A DNA stretch of 64,000 nt from Notamacropus eugenii. Taxonomy: Eukaryota; Chordata; Mammalia; Diprotodontia; Macropodidae. The notes under the pieces are model-generated. The model saw only the letters and a program-made list of their open reading frames with translations, did no database searches and was not told the DNA's origin. This document shows, piece after piece, positions 45,462-57,320 of this stretch. The position numbers were made by a program, and so were the translations under genes. Location of the stretch: positions 32,816,817-32,880,816 of the forward strand of contig NC_092875.1 of assembly GCF_028372415.1 (NCBI RefSeq), read 5' to 3'. Position 1 is the first letter of the stretch, and each line of letters starts with the position of its first letter.

Positions 45462-46195
45462 GGCACCATCTCCAGTCTTCTTGATCCATATCTGGCCACT
45501 GGACTCAGATGGCCCTGTAGGGGAGAGAGAGGACAGCCCTGCCTCATTTAAATCCAATTCACTTGCAAGTTATGGTATCACCTTCCTGATGTCAAAATGA
45601 AGGACAAACAACCACCACCTTCCCTTCCTCACTTGTCTTCCCACCACCTAGCTACTTCTTTTACTTTCCTGAAATTCCTTCCTGAGGTTCCTGTGTCTAT
45701 CTAGAAGGAAAATCTCTCACTTCTTGGGTCACCTAGAAGAGAGTGCACTTGGTCCCAGGATAACTCTTCTCTCTTGAAAAGAAATCCATATCCAAACAGA
45801 CAATGAAGTTGGGGATAATCCTATGCCAGGCTGTCAGGACTGGAAGGGACCTTCTCTTTCAGCATGACAGGCCTCCCACCTCACAGGTTTATTGCTGCAA
45901 GGAACCTTGGACTTCCTCATTTTAAAGCAGAGGAAACATCTCCAGAAGGATTTAATGACTTAGGTAATGCAGTGGACTGAGTACAGATTTTACAGACAGG
46001 AAAACTCATCTCAGTGAGTTCAAATCTGGCCTCTGACACTTCCTAGCTATTTGTGACCCTGGAAAGATCACTTAGCCCTATTTGCCTCAGTTTCCCAGTG
46101 GAGAAGGAAATGGTAAACCACTCCAGTATCTCTGCCAAGAAAATCTCAAATAGGGTCACGAAGAGTTGGATATGACTGAAATATTTGAATAACAA
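45462..46195 (+). repeat. RTE-tail SINE and tRNA-derived SINE with RTE tail
   Basis: 45462-45622 ('atctccagtcttcttgatcc', 'aaatgaaggacaaacaacc'). 45960-46195 ('gagttcaaatctggcctctg', 'gagaaggaaatggtaaacca', 'acgaagagttggatatgact'). 45625-45955 is unassigned. Confidence 0.75.
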
Positions 46196-46379
46196 CTCAT
46201 CAAAGGGTAAGGGACAGAATCAGGATTTGAACCCAGATTCTTTGACTCCAAATTCAGTGAGTTTTTCAAAAAAAAAATTAATTTTAAAATTTAAAAAAAA
46301 AGGTTTAACCATGGCACCATTCCTGAAGGGCCTTCTGAATAATAACTGACATTCATATATACACGATATACGTGCTTGC

Positions 46380-46880
46380 TGTCTCCTGTGTTAGAATGTG
46401 TTGTCTTTGAGGGCAGTTATGTCTTTATTTGTATTCTCAGAGTTTGCTGAGTGCCTGGTACTTAGAAGAGTTTACCACCCACTTTGTACAGATTCGATTG
46501 CACCTCACTGCAATCTCATGAAGCAGATATTAAATGTGTTACTATTCTCATCTTATAGATGCTCAGAGAAGTTATATGACTTGCCTGGAGGTCTTCACAT
46601 AGCAAGCTAAGATTCCAAAATAGATCTTTGCCGTTGTAGCCAAGGAGGCTGTTAAAAGACTCTGATCTATTCAGAAATCAATCACAACCTGCAAGGACAA
46701 AGATGAAGTGGGATTTTATGTACAGTTTGCTTTGTATCTGTTTATTTCCATTAGATTGGGAACTCCTTGAATGACAGGGACTGTCTTTTATCTCTTTCTG
46801 TATCCCTAACAATTAGCACAGCTCTTGTCATATGTTTGTTGAATTCAATAAATATTTGTTGAATTCAATTGAATTAAATT
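46380..46880 (+). repeat. Two L2 3' ends
   Basis: 46385-46470 ('ttgtctttgagggcagttat', 'gagtgcctggtacttagaag') and 46735-46870 ('ttagattgggaactccttga', 'tatccctaacaattagcaca'). Confidence 0.68.
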
Positions 46881-46914
46881 TCCTGCTGGAGATTCTGATG
46901 GATTCAAGGTGAAA

Positions 46915-47400
46915 AATGAGACATACATTTTTGGATATCACTAATGTGTAAATTTGTTTTATATGGCTACTTATTTGTTATAAGAATTTTGTTTTTATTT
47001 TCTTCAGTGGGGGGAGGGATGTATAGGGAGAGAAAGCCCAGATATAGTGTTGTCCCCTCCACAAAAAGAAAGAAAGAAGGAAGGAAAGATGGAAGGAAGG
47101 AAGAAAGAAGAAGGAAGAGAGAAAGAAAAAAAGTCATTGAAACCTTTAAAACAAAAATGCACAGAAGAACACAGAAATAAAGTTCAGAAGGAAACACAGA
47201 CAAGTGGACAGTAACATTTTCAGATATGGCCAATATGAGAATTTGTTTTGCTTGAATAAATATTTGTTGAAAGATTGTTTTCTTTTTCCACTTTACAAGG
47301 GAGCAGTAGTATTGGGGATGGGGGAGTGTATAGATAATGCATTTATGTTTATTGTTACTATAATTTTGTTTCCTAATGAGAAGATTTTCCCTACCCATTA
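46915..47400 (+). repeat. L1 3' UTR pieces with a GAAA patch
   Basis: 'atatcactaatgtgtaaatttgttttatatgg' (46937) and 'atatggccaatatgagaatttgttttgcttga' (47222) are two copies of the same UTR segment, with (GAAA/GGAA)n at 47067-47130 between. 47400-47765 is unassigned. Confidence 0.7.
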
Positions 47401-47763
47401 ATGGGCCTGGGAAGATGTGTAGGAAGGCCCACACTTTTTGTTAATGAGGCACTGGTTCTCAAGAGTTGTGATGCCCTCTGGTTCTGAAAAGTGTATAAGT
47501 ACTCAAAGGTGAGGTTTTACTTTGGGGCTTAGTTTTTGGAAGAAGTTTTGTGTGCCAGATGAGACTCTGGGAAGCCACTAAGCAGCTACCCAGATGTTGA
47601 TGTTTCTCTCTCTGGTAACTATGTATCTATGTAATGGTCAGAGTTAGATCTGTCTGTTGATCTGTGGTATATGTCAGACAGCTGGAAGCACTGTCTGTTG
47701 ATTTTGATTTCTCTGTATTTTCTCTGAAGTTCAGGGCACTGGCTTTTTTCCCTGAACTAAGTG

Positions 47764-47831
47764 AATTATATATGTGTGTGTGTGCGTGTGTGTATGTATA
47801 TATATGTGTGTGTGTATATACGTATATATGT
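47764..47831. repeat. (TG/TA)n microsatellite
   Basis: TATATGTGTG-type run. It continues in small pieces after each of the two LTRs below (48284-48293 and 48905-48916). Confidence 0.85.
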
Positions 47832-48283
47832 TGTTGACCTGAAAACTTGGTTAGAGAAAAGACAACAGGCTAAAGGCATACATTTTATGATTTAATTAAT
47901 TAATCAATCCTCATAAAGAAAACGGTTACATAGCGCTATGGAGCCAGGATCAGAACTGGCTGCCTTAGTACAGAAATTGACTGTCTTAAGTACATTTTCC
48001 CATGAGAAAGGAGTTCTCACATTGTAAACACATTGTAATTGGGTTTTGTGATCCCAGGCTATGGGCATCTTCCTTCCTTCCGTAGCATGCCTTTGTGATT
48101 CAAGGCAAGGAAAAGTCCCATCACCCAGATTGCAGACATCCTGTCCTAAACAGGCCTTTGAAATTGTATATTCACAACCCAAGGTATAGGCATCCTCTAA
48201 ACAAAGGAGACCACTAGGTCCAGACTCTTCTTAATTCAAACTTTGGCCCTTTTTAAGTCTAAATTTTATATTAAATATTAACA
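47832..48283 (-). mobile_element. Solo LTR, family C, shortened copy
   Basis: Same family as 36407 but 452 bases, with internal differences. It is flanked by a 4 bp duplication atgt (47828-47831, 48284-48287) inside the microsatellite. Confidence 0.82.
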
Positions 48284-48293
48284 ATGTGTGTGT

Positions 48294-48904
48294 TGTTGAC
48301 CTGAAAACTTGGTTAAAGAAAAGGCAACAGGCTAAATGCATACATTTTATGATTTAATTAATTAATTGATCAATTCCCTATTAAAGAAAACGGTAACATA
48401 ATGCATTATAGAGCCAGAAATGTTCTGGCTACCCAGTGCAGAAATCTTCTGGCTTATATACATTTTGCCATGAGAAAGAAACTCTCCTAATTAAGCAAAC
48501 CTTAAATTCAGTAAGATAGGACAATTAACAAAGCAATGTCAGTTGGGCCTTGCAATTCCAAGCTGTGTAAACATATAGTCTCGGTGACAAAGAAGGAAAT
48601 CCCACCACTAGTGAGTGGCAGGCTTCCTGCCCTAAACAGATAACTGACATAGGAAAGGGTAAACAAAGTTCAATAGAAATTACGACCTAAGATGTCTATA
48701 TTTTCTTTACCATTAATATGCCATAGATAATAAGATACAAAGGAAAGTCCCATTATTCAAGATATAGTGTCTTAGGTTAAAGGTCTCCTAAGGAATGTAG
48801 AGTCAGCCTTGGCTGGCTTTTGCTGACATAGGAAGAGGCACCCTCTGAGTGTGCTTCAGAGAGAACAAAGAGATTATTCCGAAATTTTATATTAAACATT
48901 ATCA
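48294..48904 (-). mobile_element. Solo LTR, family C
   Basis: 611 bases, close to the 36407 copy over its whole length. Duplication gtgt (48290-48293, 48905-48908). It lies only 10 bases from the previous LTR in the same orientation. Confidence 0.87.
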
Positions 48905-48919
48905 GTGTATATATGAAAA

Positions 48920-50129
48920 ATAGTAGGAAAAGGAAACGAAAGAAAGGAAGATCTTTGAAGTATTTTTTTAAATACAAGAAAACAGTAGGAAGAACAGAAA
49001 GAATCACAGACACACAGGACAGTTTTGAAATTTATGTGTCCAACTCAATCTATATTTTAAAAGAAAAGTAAGCTGTGCATTATAGAGGTTCATAGCTTCA
49101 TGTACAATCTTCTTGTATTCAATTTTGTACAGGGAAAATCCATTTTATTTGATGTCAAGTTCAGAATTTTTAAAAAATATGTTTTGAATTTAAAATATAT
49201 TTTCCAAAAAGCAAGCTGCATGTATGAGGGATTCTTGGTTTCATATCCAATCATCTTTTCCTGTTTTGCAGCTCATTTTGTTACTGTTGTTGTTATTTTG
49301 GTGTTTGCTACTTCAGAATTTTTTTTTAATTAAAAATTTTTAGGAATTTCAACCTAAGTCTTCCCAATAGCACTCTGTCTATGGCCCCATGCTGGAGACT
49401 AGAGCCTCAGACATCATCCATCCCAACCCCCTCGATCTTTGTTTCTCTTTAACCTAAAAAGGAACTGAGGCCTAAAGAAGGGGATTGGGGGTCCTAAGAT
49501 CACACAGTGAGAAAGGGAGTACAGGGCTAGAAATAGGAGTTCTGGTCTTAACTGCTAGATCAATGTTCTTTTCATCAGATACTGCTTCAGAGTAGAGGTC
49601 CTGAGGGAGAAGATGTAGCCAGGCAGGGTTTGGGGGCAAGTAGAAACGATCTGCTTCCAAGGTGCTGTGGTTTTTAAAAGGCAACAAACAGATAAATGAA
49701 CAAGTAAACGAATAAAAATAAATGAGTAAATGAATGAACAAATAAATGAAAAATGAATGAAAAAATAAACAAGACTAAAAGCCCTCCTCCATATAAAGAG
49801 ACCTTTCCAGATTTCTATCAGATCTGTCCTTTACATTAAGGCTCATTAAAATATAGGTTACAGGAGTGAGGAAGCCTAGTCAACTTTGACACCCATTCCA
49901 TTATCAAGTTTTCTGGTTCCTCAGTGGTTCCTTTTTTGGGGTTTGTTTTTTTTTTTAGCTCTAGGCCTCAAGGGAGGAGATATTCATGGAACGGGTCAAT
50001 ATAATGTGTTGCAATTAAGCTGAAGCTTAATTTAGTTTCAGTTCCCATTGGTTCAGAAATGACACAGAGTCTCAAGTTTGGTATTATATATGTGTATGAC
50101 TAGAATTTATTTTAATAATAATAATATCT
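48920..50129. other. Unassigned, AT-rich
   Basis: 49690-49775 is an (AAATGAA)-type simple repeat. 49440-49570 has a MIR-like scrap ('aactgaggcctaaagaagg', 'gatcacacagtgag'). No gene. Confidence 0.5.
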
Positions 50130-50236
50130 CAATCAGTAAGTCTCAATAGCTATGTCACAATCAGTAAGTCTCAATAGTTATGCCACAATCAGTAAATTTC
50201 AAAAGACATGCCACAACCAGGAAGTCTCAATAGGTA
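50130..50236. repeat. 28 bp tandem repeat, four units
   Basis: Units start at 50130, 50158, 50186 and 50214 ('caatcagtaagtctcaatag' plus 8 bases). The last is cut at 23 bases by the ERV-A 5' LTR. Confidence 0.85.
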
Positions 50237-50805
50237 TGATGGGGTTCAGACTCTGGGAACCTCCCTGAACTCCCCTTGAATCTCCCCACTCAACCTGGCC
50301 TTTCAAACTCAAATCTGTTGCCCTGGGCCTAACCAGGCTTCTCATTGTCTGTTACTTCTTGATTGCCCTACCTGCTTCCTACCCAAGCCCTCCATTGTCT
50401 AATAACCCATTATTGCCTCCAGCTGTCTCCCACTCTTGATTACATCACTAATTACTTCCACATCTCCTACCCTGTATCTCCTTCCATGTCCCCTCCCACC
50501 TTGGCAACCCCTGCTCAAGACCACCCCCCGAGATCTTTCCCACAGACTTCTGTATATAGGTTTCATCTCACCTCCATGAGGGTGCTCAGGTTTAATCTAG
50601 CACACACTCTCTCTAGCTGAGATTCTATCTGGTCCGCTTGTCAATATGAGTTACAAAAGGTTACACTCCTTAAGAGCCAACCCAATATGGCGAATCTTTA
50701 TTAAACTTTGTTTTTCTTTGGCATTAAAAAGGCTTGTGTCAAATTCATTCGAACAGGACCTGGCATGTCAGTATTCTGGGGTCCCCAGCACCCCAAACCT
50801 CAACA
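50237..50805 (+). mobile_element. ERV-A 5' LTR
   Basis: TGATGGGG...CCTCAACA, 569 bases. A TATA-like tgtatata lies at 50551. A poly-A signal region (attaaa at 50700) follows. It matches the solo LTR at 31192-31755 except in the C/T-rich U3 part near 50433-50520. Confidence 0.9.
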
Positions 50806-50807
50806 TA

Positions 50808-50825
50808 TGATTCCCTGATCAGGAA
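50808..50825 (+). promoter_or_regulatory. ERV-A primer-binding site, Glu-tRNA type
   Basis: tgattccctgatcaggaa, two bases after the LTR, agrees at about 15 of 18 positions with the complement of the 3' end of a glutamate tRNA. Confidence 0.7.
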
Positions 50826-51183
50826 GAACTGCTAATCTCTAGCTCTTTTGCCAAGACTGGAAGGTATGTAAGCCTGCTTCTCTCCCTATATCTCCTTCTT
50901 GATCTCCAAGCACCTTGGAAGTGGTTTTTGGACCTCTCAGTTTCCAGTAGGTCAGGCAGATAGGAGCCTGTTTTGCACTCAGCCTGACCCTCTCAGGTTG
51001 TTGGTCCAGTGGCTATGTTCGAGGTCTTGGACCTGGGCACACCCTCCAAAGCATAGAGGATGCCCTATCAGGAAGTGTGTGCCCAACTCTCTCAGTTTCC
51101 TCAGCACTAGGGGATTAGGAAAACATCAGTTACTTTTTTTTTCTCTTGTGTTTCTTTCAAGGCTTACTCCCACCTTCTCTTTT

Positions 51184-52632
51184 ATGGAGGGAGGGTCTTC
51201 CAACCCCACACCTGTATTGGGTCAATCCTTTTCAATTTCCCACAATTCACCATTGGGTTGTCTTTTACAAAATTGGAAAAAATTGAGCTTCCCTAAAGAA
51301 CTTGAAAAGAAAAAGTTGGTGTTCTTTTGCAACATAGTTTGTCCTCAGTATCACCTGGAGGACCATGAAGTTTGGCCCATTTTGGTAGAGTTATATTGTC
51401 ACCAAAAACAAAAATGGATAGAAATACCTTACGTACTGGCCTTCATCAAGCTCTCTCAGAACCAGTTTCTCAGAAAAGATTATAAGATGCTTGCAGCCAG
51501 AGCTACTCCACATAAGGTGAATGAGGGTAAATTGGATGTTTGGGCCTTGGCCTCACCTCCTGCCCTATCTCTGTTCCCACCATCCTAACTCTTATCCTCA
51601 CCCCAATCTCCCCCAGCCCCTCCTGCTGCTCCCTTACCTCCCCTAAGCCTGGCCTCTCACTCCTTGACCACCCTTCTTTCCCTTGGTTTCCCTTCTCTTT
51701 TCCTACCCCTCCCCTCTTCGATTCTTGCCTCATTTACCTTCCACATCTCCTACCCTGTATCTCCTCCCATGTCCCCTCCCCCCTTAGCAATCCCTGCTCA
51801 GATCCCAGCCATGGGTCTTGCTGAGGTGCCTCTCTCCATTTTTCCTCAGGTATCATCTGATCTTTCTCCCTGCCAGCACAATCCCTTGACCTTGCAGCTC
51901 AAACCAGTAGAGTCAGCATTTCCCAGTCCCTCCCTCACAAGAAGTGAGACTTTCTATCTCTCTAAACAAGCCCTTGTCCCCACTGGGCTGTCTGGGCTTT
52001 TTGCCTTGATGGAAGTGCCTGTCTCACCTAGAGGGACAATCAGAGTGCATGTTCCATTCTCCATTTCAGATCTCACGCAGGTTAAAGAGAAACTAGGGAG
52101 ATACTCGGAAGACTTCATTAAATTTACTGAGGTTTTAGGGACATATCCCTACAATTTGAACATTCTTGGAACAATCTGCATATTCTTTTCTCTGCCTGTT
52201 GTAACACTGAGGAGAAGGGGAGAATTTGGGAGCAAACCCAGAATTTTGGAGATCATTTGGCTAGTAATGTCCCCACAAAATACTCCCCAGGAACAGCTAC
52301 TATTCCCACAAGTGACCTAGGATGGATAATCAAAAGAGTGAGGACAGAGGAAAGAGAGACCATATGGTAATTTACCTGTTAGAAGGCCTAAAAACTGCAT
52401 TTCAAAAACAAGTAAATTTTCAAAAAGTTAGGGAAATTACTCAGGGAGAAAAGGAAAACCCTGTCCTTTTTCAAGACTGGCTAGGAGAAACTATTAAAAA
52501 GCATACAAATTTGAATCCTGACTCCATAGAAGAGGCAACAATCCTTAGTATGTATTTTGTTAATCAGTCTGCCCCAGATATTAGGAGGAAACTGCAGAAA
52601 TTGGCAATGGGACCCCAAACACCTCAGGCCTA
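51184..52632 (+). pseudogene. ERV-A gag, gammaretrovirus-like, broken
   Basis: From the ATG at 51184 a matrix-like domain runs to about 51585 (LGCLLQNWKKL, then a WPQY-like region). A frameshift moves to the frame open at 51664-52318, which has a proline-rich linker and the capsid N-terminus (PFSISDLTQVKEKLGRYSED). After a stop at 52318-52320 the capsid C-terminus continues (52322-52630) with NQSAPDIRRKLQKL at 52562, a hallmark of gammaretroviral capsids. Several stops and shifts make it non-functional. The start is Met-Glu rather than the usual myristoylated Met-Gly. It is an old endogenous copy. Confidence 0.82.
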
Positions 52633-53608
52633 ATTACTAGAGATGGCCTTTGGAGTCTTTAACAACAGAGACCTAGTCAAAGCAGAGGAAAAGGAGATGA
52701 GACAGGGAGCATGCTCAATTCTTGGCTGCTTCCATGGCCAGGAAAAGACCCAGGAAGTACCCCTCCAGGGCACCCCTTAGGAGAAAGCCCCAGGAACCAA
52801 TGCCTGTGGAACCATGCCCAGGTGACCAGGAGGGACATTAGAGGAAAGATTGTCCCTCAGGCTGGAAAAGTGGTGGAGCCACACCCCAGTACCCTGTCCT
52901 CCAGTCTTCTCAAGACTTGGAAGGACAGGAAAGCCTGGGTGCTGGCAGTGTTCCCACTCCCTCCACCTCTCTCACCAAGCCCAAGGCAAAAACAGAGGCT
53001 GAAGGTAAGGTTACCCACTTTAACATGCTAAATTCTCTGCTTTAACCAGTTATTCTGGCCCTACCCTCCCATTCACCCATCAGGTCATGGGCATGGAAGG
53101 GGATATTAAGAGATGTCTCCAGACATACCTGCTCTCCAACCTAGTTGAGGATGTGTTGTTCAAATGCTCCTGAATTATGATCTCCTCTTGCCCTACCCCC
53201 TTGTTGGGAAGGGATCTGATGGTGAAATTGGGGGGCCAATTTTCTCTTGTCAAGCCTCTCATTTCCATTTCCCTTTGTCTACCAGACCTCCCCATGTTCC
53301 CTTGAAAGTGTGGGAAACAGTTGGGACAATTGTTTGGGATCCGAAAATTCCTAGGCTAGCTACTTCTGCCACCCCAGCCGTTGTTTGCATTGAGACCCTA
53401 AAGTGTTCCCCTATTTCAGTCAGTATCTGATTAAGCCTCAGGCCAGGGAAGGACTACAACCTTTAATTGAAAAATTCTTTAAGTATAAAATCCTTGTCCC
53501 TTGTTTACCTCCATGCAACACTGCAATTCTTCCTGGAAAAAAGCCTAATGGAGACTGCTCACAATTTATTTATTTGACCAGCTTTGGGAAGGGATTCAAG
53601 GGACCTCT
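52633..53608 (+). pseudogene. ERV-A pro/pol remnant
   Basis: Degraded nucleocapsid/protease region, then LLPYPLVGKG (end of protease type) near 53185. At 53440-53560 the N-terminus of a reverse transcriptase reads LQPLIEKFFKYKILVPC and PGKKPNGD. It stops before the catalytic YxDD region: from 53609 the sequence is already 3' LTR. So the rest of pol, env and the start of U3 were deleted. Confidence 0.75.
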
Positions 53609-53749
53609 AGATCTTTCCTACAGTCTTTTGGGTATTTAAATTCCATCACTCCCCCATGAAGGTGTTCAGATTCAGTCTAGCTCCGATTCTGTCTAGCTGA
53701 GATTATACCTGGCCTGCTTGTTAATACAAGCATTACAAATGGTTAGGTT
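53609..53749 (+). mobile_element. ERV-A 3' LTR, left part
   Basis: Similar to 50530-50660 of the 5' LTR ('agatctttcc', 'gtctagctgagatta', 'acaaatggtta'). It is cut at 53749 by ERV-B and resumes at 62062. Confidence 0.85.
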
Positions 53750-54136
53750 TGTGGAAGGCAAGAAAGTTCTGTTTTCCACATTCCTAGGTGATAAAGGTTG
53801 TGACCTAATATGGACAGATTAGAGGTCAGAAACTAATACTCAGGCCCAAGGAGCTGTGTGAGGAAGGGCCTATAAGAGAGGAGAACATGAAGTCATATGG
53901 CCAAGGGATGGTGTCACTGGAGATCCAAAGTTCAGAAAACAGTATAAGCAGGCCCATCTTTCTGCTTGTGTTGTAGTCAGTCTGTAACCTTACTGGGGAA
54001 GCTATCAGTCCATTCAGGGGGAACAGATGGAAAGCTTAATAAAGGTTTTCCTGATTTCACAACAGGTATTGTTCTTTGTTTAAAGTGAGCATGTTTCTCA
54101 CTGTTGGGGGCTTGTTTGACAGGTTCACCTCTAACA
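53750..54136 (+). mobile_element. ERV-B 5' LTR
   Basis: TGTGGAAGGC...CTCTAACA, 387 bases with an aataaa signal near 54040. The host flank ggtt (53746-53749) pairs with ggct (62062-62065), a 4 bp duplication with one transition. It differs from the 3' LTR at roughly 30 positions plus one gap of about 10 bases (counted by eye). Confidence 0.9.
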
Positions 54137-54141
54137 ATTCT

Positions 54142-54159
54142 CTGGGGCTCGTCCGGGAT
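54142..54159 (+). promoter_or_regulatory. ERV-B primer-binding site, Pro-tRNA type
   Basis: ctggggctcgtccgggat follows the LTR by five bases and matches the proline-tRNA primer site widely used by gammaretroviruses at 16 of 18 positions. Confidence 0.82.
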
Positions 54160-57100
54160 CTTTAGCATCGGAAAGGTTAGGATAGAATCTTGCTTGTGGG
54201 GGATGGGAGTATACCCATTGATTTTTCAGTGACCCAAACACCCACAGGCCCAGTTCCCCTCTTCTGACTGGTAACTTCTCCGGGACAGTTTGGAATTGTT
54301 ATGAATTCAGGAACATAGCTAAAATAATAGATTGAATGGCTGGAGGAGGCAGTGTAAGTCAGGGACCTCAGTGGTTACATACTGCCTTGTCTCTCTCAGG
54401 ATCTTAGGCACGACCAGTCCTTTGGGGACCTTTGGAGCATAAGTCCCAAGATACCAAGTGAACACTCTTAAGATAATGGTACCAGGAAAAGGATGAATAA
54501 TCCTCTGGGTATTCCTTCAGAAGCCCATTTGAAGGAATGTTGGCTATGTTCCTTCCCCGGTCTGCTCTGCAGAGAGAGAAGAGAAAAAGAGGGGGGAAGG
54601 AGACTCTAGATTCTGGGAAGGATCCTTTTGAAACTGGCTTAGAATCAGTCAGAGTAAATTAACATGAATGGTTGAATTTTGACCACTCTAATCTAAAGGT
54701 AGTTTATTTCCTAAAAAGAGAGGAGCTGTATTGCTTTGTCTGTGTGTTTGTGAAGTGTATTGTTAAATTGTAGATTCAGCCAGTCAGAGTAACTAGGGCT
54801 GTAGCTGGACTTTTCCCTTGGAATTTTGCTATCTCTCAATCTTCCCCTCTCCTTCCCTCCCTGATTATTAGCAGCCTCAGAGGAATGAGTGGGCTGGAGA
54901 GAGAGAAAAAAGTGCTCTACTGTTTGGTTTGATAATGGTTTTAATAGAGAATTAGAAAACTTTTTGAAAAGAAAGATTTTTGCTCTTTGCAGATTATTCA
55001 GCTTTTAAAAATGTGACTTTATTGATAAGTCAAATTGCTAGGCTCTTAACCTCTTAAGTTTCTTTTTAAGGAACAAAGAAGCTGGAAGAAATGGTGAGTA
55101 TTTGGTTTATTGGAAGGGGAGGATATGGGTGGGATGGTCCATATGCTTGGATCATGTGCTTCCCCCTCCCCCATCCCACTTAAGAAAATGTTTAGCCTGA
55201 TTGGAAAACCAATAGACAAAGTTATGGAAGGTTATTGGATTTAAATTTTTTTTAATGTTTACTATGATTTGGAATTATTACTATTAGTTATTAAGCTCCC
55301 AAGCTTCATGCGTAGAAGTCATACTTTGACAGTATTAAATTATTTAGGTCCTTTTGCCTGAACAAGGAGGTTCTTTAATTAATCTGATTCAAAACATTTT
55401 TTTTAATCTGGGAAGGTCTTTTGCCCTTCTGGGGAGTGGCGGTCCTTACCGAAAGGAGGACCTCTTTTGTAGTGAAAATTAGCAGAGTAAAAGATTGGAA
55501 GTCTGGAGTGAAGTTGAGTTTTGATTTAATGAGGTTTCAAAGCTAAAATCTGTACTTCATGTTAAAATTAAATAAATATATCTGATAACAGACTATGTGT
55601 ATAAAATTGCAAATTCACTTTAGAATTTCAGTGATTTCTTTTAGAAACTCTGTCCATGTGCTCAGAGCATGTGCACAAGGGGAAAGTTACCCCCCTCTCC
55701 CCTGCATGTGATTTAAAGGCTGAAATGAAACTGTGAGAGCTGGTCTGGTGGACCTTGGCGGGGAGCTGGAAGATAGCATGTCAGCTCTTTAAGGAAGTAG
55801 AGTGAAAAAGAGATTATGGGAAGTTATAAATGAAGTTTTCTTATAAGTAGCAAAAGTATTTGGAAAAAAAAAAAAAGGAGGGCCAAGATGTTTATCATGT
55901 GACTATAAATCCAGGTTTGATATGATTTCAAGTTAAAATCTGCCCTGAAGGAATAAGAAGCAGCCTCTGAGAATGCTCTTCCTATCAGGATTAAGCAGAA
56001 AAGATATTGTTATTTGGCATTCATGATTGTAAAGTGCTTAACATAAGGATGAGTATATGTTAGATACAACATTAATCTAATGTAATTGTTACACAATTTT
56101 TAAATTTGGAGTTTGTTGTAGATTAAGGTTTTAAAAAGGATGTGATAGGAATTTGATAATTTGAAACTTATATTTGGTTATAAATAAGCAGTGAAAATGC
56201 TGATGTTTGCTATATTAATGGTAGAGTTAACTTTTGCTTTGTTTAAGTTAGAAAGGGATTCCAGGGCAGGCAGTTATTGTTAAGATGTGGAGGAAATGGA
56301 TAACCTGAGTAATGGGATTGAGAGACTTGGAAAGATAAAAGTTTGATTGCATATATAAAAGCCATATAAGAAGGTTTGAATAGTTCTGGATGAGTTAATT
56401 TCAGAGGTTTCAGTAAATAGTGAGGGTGTGAGGAAGTATTTTAAGGAGACAGAAAACTCATGTAACTTAATTTGATAATTAATAGCTCAATCAAATTTGA
56501 GATGACTCTATATGAAAGGATATCAGGTAAAATAGTGTGCCCACATGGTGGTAAGGAGATGAAACACTGTGCAAGGTGATGTGGAAGTGCATTCACCTGA
56601 ATGAGTAATGATTTAGTTTAAGTTTTAAGTAAACTTAAATAGTTTTAGATTTTTAAGTAAATCTAAATGTAGTTATATTAGGAATTGCATTGTTAAATTA
56701 ATGATGAATTGGTTTAAAAAACTTATGAATTCTGTGTAAGAGTTTCTGTGTTGTAGAATTCCTGTTGAAAATAGAATCCTTGGGAAAAAAATACATATAT
56801 ATTTTTATATATGGGTGTGATTTTCAAGTCTGTTCCATCTAAGGGTGTATTAAGTATGTTAAAAAGTTTATTCCTGCTGTTAAGAAGGAAGTTTTAACAA
56901 AAATTGTTTTTGCTATGAAGCAAGCATTTACAAAAGTATGTTTGTAAAAGGAAGCTTATGAATAAATGTGAAAAGGCCTTGGTTTTTAGATCTTTTGTAA
57001 TTTTTGCTAATTAGGTTCATGAGGGTTTCATGATAAATTGTAAACTGGAAGATATTTGTTGTATGAAGAAATGTTTTGTAAAATCTTTTGTATTACTTTT

Positions 57101-57320
57101 GAAAGGCCTACCTACCAAATTTATGTTTGTAAGCTAATTTGTTATAATAACTTCAGGTTTATAGAGGTTGGAAGATAAGGGACACAAGATAATGGAGACC
57201 AGGAATTTTATGGCTCCAGTAAGTTCTTTGATAATTTTAAGACAAAAAGCCTCCTGGCCCCATCCCCATTTCCTTTTGCAGTCCCATCATTACAGAAGGA
57301 CTTCTTAAGATGTAATCTGA

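Noticed and set aside
46967..47434. 155-codon minus-strand frame
   Set aside because: It runs across an L1 3' UTR and a GAAA patch in antisense; no domain.
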